A DNA stretch of 64,000 nucleotides from Starkeya sp. ORNL1 (GCF_012971745.1 NZ_CP048834.1:5217001-5281000); one strand, 5' to 3'; counted from the first letter of the stretch, positions 8,308 through 18,346 are shown. Notes: a model not told the origin generated them from the letters alone. Made by a program: numbers and translations.

Positions 8308-8403
8308 CCGGACGGCCGCAGGCCGATCCGGGATCGCAAGAAGGTGTTGTGCGGGACTTCGCGCGATCCCGGCTCTTCGGCTGCGCCTCCGGCCGGGATG
8401 ACG
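8308..8403. repeat. Family C repeat split by IS110 copy 1
   Basis: Right-hand remainder of a family C unit: CCGGACGGCCGCAGGCCGAT and CCGGGATCG, then a spacer, then GCGATCCCGGCTC and GGCCGGGATGACG. The left end (CGTCATC, 7126-7132) is on the other side of the IS. Intact relatives lie at 12838, 30632, 39671 and 60951. Confidence 0.85.
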
Positions 8404-8413
8404 CCCGGGATAA

Positions 8414-9292
8414 TCAGGCAGACGCCACTACGCGCGCCTCGATCCCCCAGGGATCGGCGGCCGTGAAGCCGCCCTCGATCCCGCGCACCGTCTCGCCCGC
8501 ACCTTCAAGCTTTGCCCGCACCGCCCCGACCGCAGCGGCATCCGGCAGCACCACGGTGTAGTGCGCCAGCCCGAGCGCGCCTTCCGGTGCGGGACCGCGG
8601 CCGCGGCTTTCCCAGATATTCAGGCCGAGATGGTGGTGATAGCCGCCGGCCGAGACGAACAACGCGCCGGGATAGCGGTCGGTCGTCACCGCGAAGCCGA
8701 GCCGCTCGACATAGAATCGCCGCGCCGCGGCGAGGTCGCCGACCTTCAGATGGACATGGCCCATCACCGTGGCCGCCGGCATTGGATCCTCGAGGCCAGC
8801 GCCTTCCGGCAGGTCGGCCAGCACCGAGCGCAGGTCGAGTTGCGCGGTCGCCATCTCCACGGTGCCGCCCTGCCAGCGCCATTCGGCGCGGGGCCGGTCG
8901 CGATAGATCTCGATGCCGTTGCCCTCCGGATCATCGATATAGAGCGCCTCGCTGACGATATGGTCGGAGGCGCCGAGCCGGACGCCGCGCGCCACCAGGC
9001 GGCGCAGCACCACCGCCAGCGCCGGGCGGTCCGGCACCAATATGGCAAGATGGAACAGGCCGGTACTGCCGCGCGGACGCTCCGGCGCGTTCGGCGACTC
9101 GACCAGTTCGACAAGAACGCGGTCGCCGACGCCGAGGCGCACGACGCCGCCTTCCTCACCGAGAGCACTAAGCCCGACCACATCGCGATAGAACGACGCG
9201 GTGCGGGCGGCATCACGCACCCGCAAACGTACCGCGCCGAGCGCGAGAGCCGCGGGAAGGGTGGCGGAGGCAGATGTGGCGAGCGTGTCCAT
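8414..9292 (-). CDS. VOC-family protein, CatE-like two-domain dioxygenase/glyoxalase
   Basis: 292 aa with two vicinal-oxygen-chelate repeats (about 15-140 and 165-290). The first starts LGAVRLRVRDAARTASFYRDVVG, with FHLAILV and the metal Glu in NGIEIYRDRP. The second starts MGHVHLKVGDLAAARRFYV, with YHHHLGLNIWES. Sequence layout is that of Bacillus CatE-type catechol 2,3-dioxygenases, but VOC substrates cannot be told from sequence alone. Start at ATG 9292. It is divergent from purA. Confidence 0.8.
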   Translation of the reverse strand: MDTLATSASATLPAALALGAVRLRVRDAARTASFYRDVVGLSALGEEGGVVRLGVGDRVLVELVESPNAPERPRGSTGLFHLAILVPDRPALAVVLRRLVARGVRLGASDHIVSEALYIDDPEGNGIEIYRDRPRAEWRWQGGTVEMATAQLDLRSVLADLPEGAGLEDPMPAATVMGHVHLKVGDLAAARRFYVERLGFAVTTDRYPGALFVSAGGYHHHLGLNIWESRGRGPAPEGALGLAHYTVVLPDAAAVGAVRAKLEGAGETVRGIEGGFTAADPWGIEARVVASA

Positions 9293-9618
9293 GAAAAATG
9301 TCCATCAGGGTTCCGGCCATCCATTTCCGGCCCGGCACATCAAGATGTCGTGCAACGCCGCCTATCTGGCAAGGCAACTCTGCTTGCGCCGACGCAATAC
9401 AGTGTATTCGCCGGCGCGCCCGCCAGGGCGCCGCGACCTACCTTGGTACAGTGCAAAACAGCAGACGTATCGATTGCACCCGGAGCGATTTCCTTGCCTC
9501 GCCGATATGCATCGCTTAAGAGGGGTCCGGCTCCGGCCCGCTTGCTTCGCCGGGAGCTGTTCCTATCCCCGGCACGACGCAAATGCCGGGCCGCACACGG
9601 ATATCAGGAGCGTTGCGC
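9293..9618. promoter_or_regulatory. Divergent VOC/purA control region with AATACAGTGTATT palindrome
   Basis: 326 bp without a gene. A perfect inverted repeat AATACA-G-TGTATT at 9396-9408 is a candidate operator, closer to the VOC gene (about 105 bp before its start) than to purA. A 7 bp hairpin (9568-9574 with 9584-9590) lies in the purA leader. The SD of purA, AGGAG, is at 9606-9610. No riboswitch was recognised. Confidence 0.4.
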
Positions 9619-10911
9619 GTGGCGAACGTGGTCGTCGTCGGCTCCCAGTGGGGCGACGAGGGGAAGGGCAAGATCGTCGACTGGCTCAGCGAGCAGGCTG
9701 ACGTCGTCGTTCGATTCCAGGGTGGACACAATGCCGGCCATACTCTGGTGGTCGGCAACAACACCTATAAGCTGTCACTGCTGCCGTCCGGGCTGGTGCG
9801 CGGCGCCAAGCTGTCGGTGATCGGCAATGGCGTGGTGCTCGACCCGCAGGCGCTGATCGACGAGATCGCCCGCATCTCCGCCCAAGGCGTCGAGGTGAAT
9901 CCGGAGCGCCTGCGCGTCGCCGAGAATGTCGCGCTGATCCTGCCGCTGCACCGCGAACTCGACGCCATACGCGAGAACGCCACCGCCGGCACGCGAATCG
10001 GCACCACCAAGCGCGGCATCGGCCCGGCCTATGAGGACAAGGTCGGCCGGCGTGCCATCCGCCTGATGGACCTCGCTTACCCGGCAACGCTCGACGACAA
10101 GATCGAGCGGCTATTGGCACATCACAATGCGCTGCGCCGCGGGCTTTCGCTCGACGAGATCGACGGCGCCGCGCTGCGCGACGAGTTGCTGGCGCTGGCG
10201 CCGCAGGTGCTGCCCTATATGGACCGCGTCTGGTCGCTGCTCGACGATGAGCGCCGTCGCGGCGCCAAGATTCTGTTCGAGGGTGCCCAGGGTGCGCTGC
10301 TCGATGTCGATCACGGTACCTACCCCTTCGTCACCTCGTCCAACACGGTGGCGGCGCAGGCGGCGACCGGCTCCGGCCTCGGCCCGGGTGCGATCGACTA
10401 TGTGCTCGGCATCACCAAGGCCTACACCACCCGGGTCGGCGAGGGGCCGTTCCCGACCGAACTGTTCGACGATACCGGCCGCAAGCTCGGCGAGCGCGGC
10501 CACGAGTTCGGCACCGTGACCGGTCGCGCCCGCCGCTGCGGCTGGTTCGACGCCGTGCTGGTGCGCCAGACGGTGCGCACCTCCGGTATCAACGGTATCG
10601 CGCTTACCAAGCTTGACGTGCTGGATGGCTTCGACACCATCAAGGTGTGCACCCGCTACCGGCTCGACGGGCAGGAGATCGACTACCTGCCGGCTGGGCA
10701 GGATGCGCAGGCGCGCGTCGAACCCGTGTACGAAACGTTGAAAGGCTGGTCGGAATCGAGCGCGGGTGCGCGTTCGTGGGTCGACTTGCCGGGCGAGGCA
10801 GTGAAATATGTGCGTCGCATCGAGGAACTGATCGGCTGTCCGGTCGCTCTCCTCTCCACCAGCCCCGAGCGCGAGGACACCATCCTCGTGCAGAACCCAT
10901 TCGAACCTTGA
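9619..10911 (+). CDS. purA: Adenylosuccinate synthetase
   Basis: 430 aa. It joins IMP and aspartate with GTP in AMP synthesis. The start is full family type: [20 protein letters not shown] with the catalytic Asp and P-loop GDEGKGK, then GGHNAGHT with the catalytic His, [17 protein letters not shown], and near the C-terminus TKLDVLDG. The GTG at 9619 is chosen because AGGAG lies 8 nt upstream and the protein then begins like other alphaproteobacterial PurA; the ATG at 9583 would add 12 poor residues. Confidence 0.97.
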   Translation: MANVVVVGSQWGDEGKGKIVDWLSEQADVVVRFQGGHNAGHTLVVGNNTYKLSLLPSGLVRGAKLSVIGNGVVLDPQALIDEIARISAQGVEVNPERLRVAENVALILPLHRELDAIRENATAGTRIGTTKRGIGPAYEDKVGRRAIRLMDLAYPATLDDKIERLLAHHNALRRGLSLDEIDGAALRDELLALAPQVLPYMDRVWSLLDDERRRGAKILFEGAQGALLDVDHGTYPFVTSSNTVAAQAATGSGLGPGAIDYVLGITKAYTTRVGEGPFPTELFDDTGRKLGERGHEFGTVTGRARRCGWFDAVLVRQTVRTSGINGIALTKLDVLDGFDTIKVCTRYRLDGQEIDYLPAGQDAQARVEPVYETLKGWSESSAGARSWVDLPGEAVKYVRRIEELIGCPVALLSTSPEREDTILVQNPFEP

Positions 10912-10951
10912 ACGGCGCTGTAGCGCCGATCTGGTGTGACACCGAAGCGTA

Positions 10952-12388
10952 ATGGCCGACTATTACCCGCTGCTGGCGCGCGCGATCTCCGGGCTCCCCG
11001 AGAATACCGGGGAGGCGCGTCGCACCGTCTATGAGCGGGCCCGCTCGGCCCTGCTCGCCCAGCTGCGCGGCGCCGATCCGCCGCTGCCGGACGAAGAGGT
11101 GACCCGCGAGCGCCTGGCGCTCGAGGAAGCGGTGCGTCGTATCGAGTCCGAATATTCCGCGATGGCGGCGGCTGCCGCCGGCGGGACTCGGGTGGGCGCC
11201 GTGGCACAGCCGGAGCGGTTGCCGCCTGAAAGATCGCCACCTGAAAGATTGCCACCCGAGCGTCCGACGGTGGAGCGGCCGGAGCCGCCCCACGGCGCGG
11301 CGCGTCCCGGCCCGTCTGCGCCGCCGGACACCGAATCATCTCACGGCGCGCCTGCCGAGCCGGTGCCAGGCATGATCCGTTCCGGGCTGGCGCCGCGCGG
11401 CGAAGGCCGAGGGCGCCCGAGCGAGGCGCCGGCCGCGCCGCCGCGCGGCGAAGAGATGCGGGCGGAGCAACGTCCCGCCACGCGCGAGAGCGCCCGTCCC
11501 AGACCGCCGGTACGTCACGTCGCGGATGACGAACCCGTCTCCGGCGGCGGCGGCCGCTGGGGCCGGCTGGTGCTGCTGCTCGTCATATTGGCGGTGGTCG
11601 CAGGCGCTGGCGCGCTTGGCTATACGCAGCGCGAGCACATCATCGCCTTGATCCGCGACATGCGGGCCGGCACATCCGCGGCCCCGCAGCAGGAAGCGGC
11701 GAAGCCGGCGACCCCGGAAGTGCCGAAATCCACCGACCGCATCAATCAGGCGGCGGACACGGCGCGCCGCACCACGCCGCAGGCGACGATATCGGGCGGC
11801 CCGCAAGCCATGGTGGCGCAGCGCGCGGTGCTGTTCGAGGAGAATCCCGGCGGCGGGCAGCAGAGCTTGCAGCAGTTCGTCGGCAATGTGGTGTGGAAGA
11901 CCGAAACCTATAGTCCGGGCAACGGCTTGCCGCCGGATCTCGGCATTCACGCCACGGTGGAGATCCCGGATCGCCAGTTCAAGGTCGATTTCACCATACG
12001 CCGCAACCAGGACGCGAGCCTGCCCGCCTCGCACATCATCGAGATCACATTCGACCTGCCGCCGAACTTCGATCTCGGCAATGTCGCCAATGTCCCCGGC
12101 ATGCGCGCCAAGGCATCGGAATCGGCACAGGGCCTGCCGCTCATCGGTCTCGCCGTCCGCGTGACGCCGGGCTTCTTCCTGGTGGGCCTCTCCGCGCAGG
12201 AGGCGGATCGCCAACGCAATCTCGGCCTGCTCATCACCCGCAACTGGCTCGACCTGCCGATGGTGTTCAGCAATGGACGCCGGGGCATTTTGGCGCTGGA
12301 AAAGGGCGTGCCGGGCGACCAGGTGTTCCGCCAGGCCTACACCGCCTGGGGCCTGCCGGTGCCGCAAGACCAGCCGGCGCAGCAGTAG
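10952..12388 (+). CDS. Conserved single-TM protein next to purA
   Basis: 478 aa, function unknown. The N-terminal 70 residues (YYPLLARAISGL, ERARSALLAQLRG, LEEAVRRIESEY) resemble a protein that sits beside purA in several Hyphomicrobiales. They are followed by a Pro/Arg-rich low-complexity stretch (about 75-185), one TM helix (LVLLLVILAVVAGAGALGY, about 205-224) and a folded C-terminal domain (about 280-470). It is probably anchored in the inner membrane with the C-terminal domain outside. It starts 40 bp after purA and may be co-transcribed. Confidence 0.85.
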   Translation: MADYYPLLARAISGLPENTGEARRTVYERARSALLAQLRGADPPLPDEEVTRERLALEEAVRRIESEYSAMAAAAAGGTRVGAVAQPERLPPERSPPERLPPERPTVERPEPPHGAARPGPSAPPDTESSHGAPAEPVPGMIRSGLAPRGEGRGRPSEAPAAPPRGEEMRAEQRPATRESARPRPPVRHVADDEPVSGGGGRWGRLVLLLVILAVVAGAGALGYTQREHIIALIRDMRAGTSAAPQQEAAKPATPEVPKSTDRINQAADTARRTTPQATISGGPQAMVAQRAVLFEENPGGGQQSLQQFVGNVVWKTETYSPGNGLPPDLGIHATVEIPDRQFKVDFTIRRNQDASLPASHIIEITFDLPPNFDLGNVANVPGMRAKASESAQGLPLIGLAVRVTPGFFLVGLSAQEADRQRNLGLLITRNWLDLPMVFSNGRRGILALEKGVPGDQVFRQAYTAWGLPVPQDQPAQQ

Positions 12389-12460
12389 TCGCAGCACCCG
12401 CGTAGCGCTGCTTGAGCGGCGCTCTGGTTTTGCTTGAGCATTGCCGTAGTTCGGTTTGAG

Positions 12461-12563
12461 CATCCTTCGAGTTCCGGCTTTGCCGGGCACCTCGGGATGA
12501 CGTTCATCCATAAGCACCACGTCATCCTGAGGTGCGAGCGTAGCGAGCCTCGAAGGATACTGA
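12461..12563. repeat. Family A palindromic repeat pair
   Basis: Facing units CATCCTTCGAG...CACCTCGGGATGACG and CGTCATCCTGAGGTGCG...CCTCGAAGGATAC. It occupies the start of the 624 bp gap between the purA operon and sucCD. Confidence 0.85.
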
Positions 12564-12611
12564 AACCGAGCGTCCCTCTGTTCGCTGGCAGGGACATGCG
12601 CCCTGCGCACG

Positions 12612-12637
12612 TCTGGTATAACGTATCTGGTATACCA
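12612..12637. promoter_or_regulatory. Perfect FadR/GntR-type palindrome TGGTATACCA
   Basis: TGGTATACCA at 12628-12637 is a perfect 10 bp palindrome of the kind bound by FCD-type GntR regulators. TCTGGTATA occurs twice 14 bp apart (12612 and 12626). It lies 60 bp ahead of a small ORF and matches in type the boxes in front of the oxalate genes. Confidence 0.45.
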
Positions 12638-12697
12638 CGAACCGATCGACCCTTCTATGTTGCAGCGCAATAGAAGCCAATCGATTGGAGCCCACGC

Positions 12698-12826
12698 ATG
12701 TTACAGACGGTTTTTCCCGTTCTGCCGGCGCTCGTCGTTGCCCATGCGTGGATGACGATGATCCTTGTTCACACCCTGAGCGATGAATCGATCGTCTCGC
12801 TGCCGTCGGAAGCCTTCCCGGTTTGA
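12698..12826 (+). CDS. Small ORF, 42 aa, function unknown
   Basis: ATG at 12698 with GGAG 8 nt upstream, TGA at 12824. The peptide starts MLQTVFPVLPALVVAHAWM, and is hydrophobic in its first half. No family is recognised. The GntR-type palindrome upstream suggests that a promoter exists here; the ORF may be a remnant of a lost gene's 5' end. Confidence 0.25.
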   Translation: MLQTVFPVLPALVVAHAWMTMILVHTLSDESIVSLPSEAFPV

Positions 12827-12837
12827 GATACCTCGCT

Positions 12838-12937
12838 CGTCATCCCGGAATGGCTGCCAGGCCGTATCCGGGATCGTGAGAACGTTCTTCACCTTCTTAC
12901 GACCCCGGCTCTGCGCTTCGCTACGGCCGGGATGACG
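12838..12937. repeat. Family C repeat with intact IS110 target site
   Basis: Begins CGTCATCCCGGA (12838-12849), continues through a small palindrome to ATCCGGGATCG, and ends GGCCGGGATGACG. This uninterrupted unit shows what the IS110 insertion sites looked like before insertion. Confidence 0.85.
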
Positions 12938-12963
12938 CTCGAGTGGACCCGCAAAAGACAAAA

Positions 12964-12989
12964 CGCCCCGCGCTGCGAAGCGCGGGGCG
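12964..12989 (-). terminator. Rho-independent terminator of sucCD (bidirectional look)
   Basis: 10 bp perfect stem (CGCCCCGCGC / GCGCGGGGCG) with a 6 nt loop. On the minus strand it is followed by a TTTT-containing run 24 bp after the sucD stop. A T-run also lies on the plus strand side. Confidence 0.85.
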
Positions 12990-13012
12990 TTTTTATTGGT
13001 CGTGCCGGAAGC

Positions 13013-13908
13013 TCAGGCCGCGGCGCGCTTGTTCAGCACTTCGACCAGGGTCTTGCCGAGGCGGGCCGGGGAGGGGGAGACGGTGATGCCCGCCGCTTCC
13101 ATCGCCGCGATCTTGTCCTCGGCGCCGCCCTTGCCACCGGAGATGATGGCGCCGGCATGGCCCATGCGGCGGCCGGGAGGAGCGGTGCGGCCGGCGATGA
13201 AGCCGACCATCGGCTTCTTGCGGCCGCGCTTGGCCTCGTCGCGCAGGAACTGCGCGGCGTCTTCCTCGGCGGAGCCGCCGATCTCGCCGATCATGACGAT
13301 CGAGTGGGTCTCGTCATCGGCAAGAAACAGCTCAAGCACGTCGATGAACTCGGTGCCCTTCACCGGGTCGCCGCCGATGCCGACCGCGGTGGTCTGGCCG
13401 AGGCCTTCCTGCGAGGTCTGGAACACCGCCTCATAGGTCAGCGTGCCGGAGCGCGAGACGATGCCCACCGAGCCGCGCTTGAAGATGTTGGCCGGCATGA
13501 TGCCGATCTTGGATTCGCCCGCGGTGACGATGCCGGGGCAGTTCGGCCCGATCAGGCGGGACTTGGAACCGTCCAGCGCGCGGCGCACCTTCACCATGTC
13601 GAGCACCGGAATGCCCTCGGTGATGCAGACGATCAGCGGGATCTCCGCGGCGATCGCCTCGCAGATGGCGTCGGCTGCGCCCGGCGGCGGCACATAGACC
13701 ACCGAGGCATCGGCGCCGGTCTTGTCGCGCGCCTCGGCGACGGTGTCGAACACCGGCAGGCCGAGATGGGTGCTGCCACCCTTGCCCGGCGAAGTGCCGC
13801 CGACCACCTTCGAGCCATAGGCCAGGGCCTGCTCGGAGTGGAAGGTGCCATTCTTGCCGGTGAAGCCCTGGGTGATGATCTTGGTGTCTTTATTGATGAG
13901 GATGGACA

Positions 13909-13909
<1 letters not shown>
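13013..13909 (-). CDS. sucD: Succinyl-CoA ligase, alpha subunit
   Basis: 298 aa. TCA-cycle enzyme making ATP or GTP from succinyl-CoA. The N-terminal CoA-binding Rossmann domain ([17 protein letters not shown]) and the phosphorylated active-site His in MGHAGAI (about 250) are present, and the length is normal. Its ATG overlaps the sucC TGA by one base (TGATG), so the two are translationally coupled. A much longer in-frame extension upstream only reads sucC out of frame and was ignored. Confidence 0.97.
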
Positions 13910-15108
<1,199 letters not shown>

Positions 15109-15151
15109 TAAACCCGCTCCTCCGAAACGCCTGGGCGGCATGGGCGAGCTT

Positions 15152-15200
15152 GAGCATGTCCTGCAAAAGCTTTGAGACTTTTGCGAACAGAACGTGCTCA
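15152..15200. repeat. Family B palindromic repeat
   Basis: GAGCATGTCCTGCAAAAGC ... GCGAACAGAACGTGCTC arms, directly upstream of sucC. It is a mosaic element of the same family as 3410 and 22370. Confidence 0.8.
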
Positions 15201-15295
15201 AGCTTATCGAATCCAGAGCAAAGCTCCGGACCGCCCGCTGCCGGGATACGGCGCGTTCTTCCCTATAGCGCGCTGCAGTGCGACTGCGCTACTCG

Positions 15296-16069
15296 CTACT
15301 GCACAAAAGTATTGCTGAGGGTGCCGATGCCCTCGATGATTATGTCGACCGTATTTGAAGGCTCTTTCATCGAGCCGACACCGATCGACGTGCCGCAGCA
15401 AATGACGTCGCCGGGCAGCAGCGTCATGTCGTGCGAGATGCGGCTGACCAGCTGGCGCGCCGAGAACACCATGTCGCTGATCGGGTAGCGCTGGCGCTCT
15501 TCGCCATTGAGCACGGTGCGCACCAACAGCGCCGACGGATCGATATCGGTGGCGATCACCGGGCCGAAGGGTCCGAAGCCGTCGAAGCTCTTCGCCCGCA
15601 CCCATTGGGCGAAGGTCGGATCCTTGTTGATGATGTCGGCGGCGGTGATGTCGTTCACGCAGGTGTAGCCGAAAATGCAGCCTTCGGCCTCTTCCTCGGA
15701 GACATTGGTCGCCGCCTTGCCGATGACGATGCCGAGCTCGCCCTCATAGACCACCTTGCCGCCATAGGAAGCCGGCCGGTGCACGGTGGCGCCAGGGGTG
15801 GTGAGGCAGGAGCCGGCCTTCAGCAGATAGAGCGGATCGGCTGGCACCGGCGAGTTCAGCTTGGCGGCGAGCGCGTGGAAGTTGTTCCACAGCGCGATGA
15901 TCTTGCTCGGCTGGGCCGGCGCCAGCAGCTCGACCTCGGCGAGGGCAACCTGCTCGCCGGTCGGCTGCGAGCCGTCGAACATGTCGCCGGCGTGGATGGA
16001 AATGTTGTCGCCGTCGAGCGTGCCGAAACCGGCCGCGCCCGTGCGGGTGAAGCGAACCCAATGCGCCAT
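15296..16069 (-). CDS. Fumarylacetoacetate hydrolase (FAH) family protein
   Basis: 257 aa. FAH fold with metal ligands in VVYEGELGIVIG (Glu pair) and the motif YTCVNDITAADI, then KSFDGFGPFGPVI. Members hydrolyse or isomerise C-C bonded beta-diketo acids, such as 5-carboxymethyl-2-hydroxymuconate; the substrate is not set here. ATG 16069 gives family length. It starts 19 bp after the PanE-like gene and is probably in one operon with it. Confidence 0.85.
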   Translation of the reverse strand: MAHWVRFTRTGAAGFGTLDGDNISIHAGDMFDGSQPTGEQVALAEVELLAPAQPSKIIALWNNFHALAAKLNSPVPADPLYLLKAGSCLTTPGATVHRPASYGGKVVYEGELGIVIGKAATNVSEEEAEGCIFGYTCVNDITAADIINKDPTFAQWVRAKSFDGFGPFGPVIATDIDPSALLVRTVLNGEERQRYPISDMVFSARQLVSRISHDMTLLPGDVICCGTSIGVGSMKEPSNTVDIIIEGIGTLSNTFVQ

Positions 16070-16088
16070 CTGTGCGTCCCGCCGAATG

Positions 16089-17066
16089 TCAGTTGTAGCA
16101 GCCGGCGATCTGCGCGCGCTGACGCACGAGAGCGAGCACGGTGTCGATGGTCGGGGTCGGGATGCCGGCAAGGCGCCCCATCTCCTGCACCACGGTGACG
16201 AGCGGGTCGATCTCCATGGCGCGCGAGCGCTCGAGATCCTGCAGCATCGAGGTCTTGTGCGCCCCGACCGCGCCGGCACCGTCGATGCGGCGCTCCACGC
16301 TGACGCGGAAATTGACGCCGGACTGTATGGCGATCTCCTGCGCTTCCAGCATCATCGCCTTGGCGATGGCGCGGGTGCCGGGATCGGAGGCGATGGTATC
16401 GAGCGTCGCATGGGTCAGCGCGCTGATCGGGTTGAAGCAGAGATTGCCCCACAGCTTCAGCCACAGCTCGTCGCGGATGTTCGGCAGCACCGGGGCGCGC
16501 AGGCCGCCGGCAGCGAACGCCTCGGACAGCTTGGTGACGCGATCGGTGACCTCGCCGGACGGCTCGCCGAGCGGGAACTTGTCGCCATAGACGTGCTTGA
16601 TGACGCCCGGCGCGACCACTTCGGTCGCCGGATAGACGATGCAGCCGATGGCGCGCTCGGGGCGCAGGCCGTTCCACTGCTTGGCGCCGGGATCGATGCT
16701 CTCCAGCGTGCGGTTCTCGAGTTGGTCGCCGTGCTTGTAATAGTACCAGTACGGAACGCCGTTCACCGCAGTGACGATGGCGGTGTCATTGCCGAGCAGC
16801 GGCTGCATGGCGTCGACCACGCCCGGCACCGAGTGCGCCTTGAGCGCGACGATGACGTAATCCTGCGGGCCGAGATCGGCCGGGTTGTCGGAGCAGGGAA
16901 TATGCTCGACGCGCTCCTCGTCCTCGATCAGCAGCTTGAGGCCATTGGCCTTCATGGCTTCGAGATGGGCGCCGCGCGCCACCAGGCTGACGTCCACGCC
17001 AGCCCGCTTGAGCTGAACCCCGACATAGCCGCCGATCGCGCCGGCACCGTAGATGCAAACCTTCAT
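16089..17066 (-). CDS. PanE-family 2-dehydropantoate reductase-like; candidate oxalyl-CoA reductase
   Basis: 325 aa. NAD(P)-binding GAGAIGGYVG at the N-terminus, then the catalytic Lys region LWLKLWGNLCFNPISALTH (about 195-213) and a Glu in RSRAMEIDPL, all typical of ketopantoate reductases. In Methylobacterium extorquens a PanE paralogue was reported as oxalyl-CoA reductase. This gene lies near the oxalate and glyoxylate genes, and has a GntR-type box upstream like theirs, so that role is plausible. It could still be a pantothenate-pathway enzyme. SD GGAGGGAG precedes ATG 17066. Confidence 0.8.
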   Translation of the reverse strand: MKVCIYGAGAIGGYVGVQLKRAGVDVSLVARGAHLEAMKANGLKLLIEDEERVEHIPCSDNPADLGPQDYVIVALKAHSVPGVVDAMQPLLGNDTAIVTAVNGVPYWYYYKHGDQLENRTLESIDPGAKQWNGLRPERAIGCIVYPATEVVAPGVIKHVYGDKFPLGEPSGEVTDRVTKLSEAFAAGGLRAPVLPNIRDELWLKLWGNLCFNPISALTHATLDTIASDPGTRAIAKAMMLEAQEIAIQSGVNFRVSVERRIDGAGAVGAHKTSMLQDLERSRAMEIDPLVTVVQEMGRLAGIPTPTIDTVLALVRQRAQIAGCYN

Positions 17067-17122
17067 GGTGCTCCCTCCTGCGTGTCCGTCACCGGCCCCT
17101 TGGCGACAGATCACCCTTAGTT

Positions 17123-17139
17123 TGGTATTTTGTATGCCA
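17123..17139. promoter_or_regulatory. GntR-type operator upstream of the PanE-like gene
   Basis: TGGTAT-N5-ATGCCA (one mismatch from a perfect inverted repeat) at 57 bp before the start. Compare TGGCATACCA at 29941 and TGGTATGCCG at 29969 near the oxalate regulator. The 368 bp between this gene and glxR holds nothing else except a hairpin. Confidence 0.5.
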
Positions 17140-17329
17140 TGATTGGGCAGAATTCGGCATGTGTCAAGCGAGATGACGCTGCCGTGATAATACGTCGCGG
17201 CTCGATTGCTTGCCCTGTCAACGATGAAACGTGCAGTCGGCACCGCGTGGTCAAGTTAAGTCTGTAAAGGCCGGCGTGTCCACGGTGTAAAGGCCAGAAC
17301 AATTGTTCGCCGCCACCATCAAATGACTA

Positions 17330-17357
17330 CCCCGGCAGTGGGGCTCCACTGCCGGGG
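17330..17357 (-). terminator. Strong hairpin after glxR
   Basis: 12 bp perfect stem (CCCCGGCAGTGG / CCACTGCCGGGG) with a 4 nt loop, 78 bp past the glxR stop. The T-run is weak on the minus strand, so termination strength is uncertain. Confidence 0.5.
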
Positions 17358-17434
17358 CGGGTCGTCTTATTGCTGCACCGCACTGGTCCTCGCCGCGAAG
17401 GCGGGAGAAACGGTGCGGGAATCTGAATTCATTA

Positions 17435-18325
17435 TCACGCGTCTGGCGCCACGGTGTGGTTGGCGAGCAGCTCGAGCGCCTTGACCAGCGCGGAGTGGTC
17501 GAGCGCAGCGCCGCCATGGGCTGCGACCGAGGAGAACAGCTGCTGGGCGACCGCGGTGGCGGGCAGCGAAAGCTGCAGCTGGCGCGCGCCGGACAAAGCG
17601 AGGTTCAGGTCCTTCTGGTGCAGCTCGATGCGGAAGCCGGGCGCGAAGGTGCGCTTCACGATGCGTTCGCCATGCACTTCGAGGATGCGCGAATTGGCGA
17701 AGCCGCCCATCAGCGCCTGACGCACCTTGGCCGGATCGGCGCCCGCCTTGGAGGCGAACAGCAGCGCTTCGCTGACCGCGAGGATGTTCAGCGCGACGAT
17801 GATCTGGTTCGCCACCTTGGTGGTCTGGCCATCGCCATTGCCGCCGACCAGGGTGATGTTCTTGCCCATCTTCTCGAACAGCGGCTTCACCGTCTCGAAG
17901 GCGCCTTCCGGGCCGCCGACCATGATGGTGAGCGAAGCGGCCTTGGCGCCGACCTCGCCGCCGGAGACCGGGGCGTCGAGATAGTCGCAGCCGAGCTCGT
18001 TGATCTTTTTCGCGAACTCCTTGGTCTCGACCGGGGCGATCGAGCTCATGTCGACGACGATCTTGCCTGCGGTAAGGCCGGCGGCGACGCCGCCCTCACC
18101 GAACAGCGCGGCCGCGACATGGGGGGTGTCCGGCACCATGGTGATGATGATGTCGGCGTTCTTCGCCACTTCCGTGCCGCTGGCGCAGGCGACGCCGCCC
18201 TTGCCGGTCAGCTCGGCCGGGACCGGGCGGATGTCATAGAGATAGAGCTCGTGGCCCGCGTCGATGAGGTGACCGGCCATGGGGTTGCCCATGATGCCGA
18301 GACCGACGAATCCGACCTTTGCCAT
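17435..18325 (-). CDS. glxR: Tartronate semialdehyde reductase (2-hydroxy-3-oxopropionate reductase)
   Basis: 296 aa beta-hydroxyacid dehydrogenase. N-terminal VGFVGLGIMGNPMAGHL (NAD-binding), substrate motif DAPVSGGEVGAKAASLTIMVGG (read as DAPVSGGEVGA), and catalytic Lys in GQTTKVANQI. It reduces tartronate semialdehyde to glycerate after Gcl. It is third in the gcl-hyi-glxR order on the minus strand, which supports this over related 3-hydroxyisobutyrate enzymes. SD GAGGAA. Confidence 0.92.
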   Translation of the reverse strand: MAKVGFVGLGIMGNPMAGHLIDAGHELYLYDIRPVPAELTGKGGVACASGTEVAKNADIIITMVPDTPHVAAALFGEGGVAAGLTAGKIVVDMSSIAPVETKEFAKKINELGCDYLDAPVSGGEVGAKAASLTIMVGGPEGAFETVKPLFEKMGKNITLVGGNGDGQTTKVANQIIVALNILAVSEALLFASKAGADPAKVRQALMGGFANSRILEVHGERIVKRTFAPGFRIELHQKDLNLALSGARQLQLSLPATAVAQQLFSSVAAHGGAALDHSALVKALELLANHTVAPDA

Positions 18326-18346
18326 CGTTGTTCCTCGTTTTCCTAG

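Noticed and set aside
5963..8401. 812-codon plus-strand open frame across GNAT end, EamA and IS110
   Set aside because: It runs antisense to the EamA gene and the IS110 recombinase, has low-complexity Arg/Gly-rich sequence and no recognisable domain. It is a product of high GC.
12701..12961. 86-codon minus-strand frame before sucD
   Set aside because: Most of it reads through the family C repeat; such frames recur at other repeat copies.
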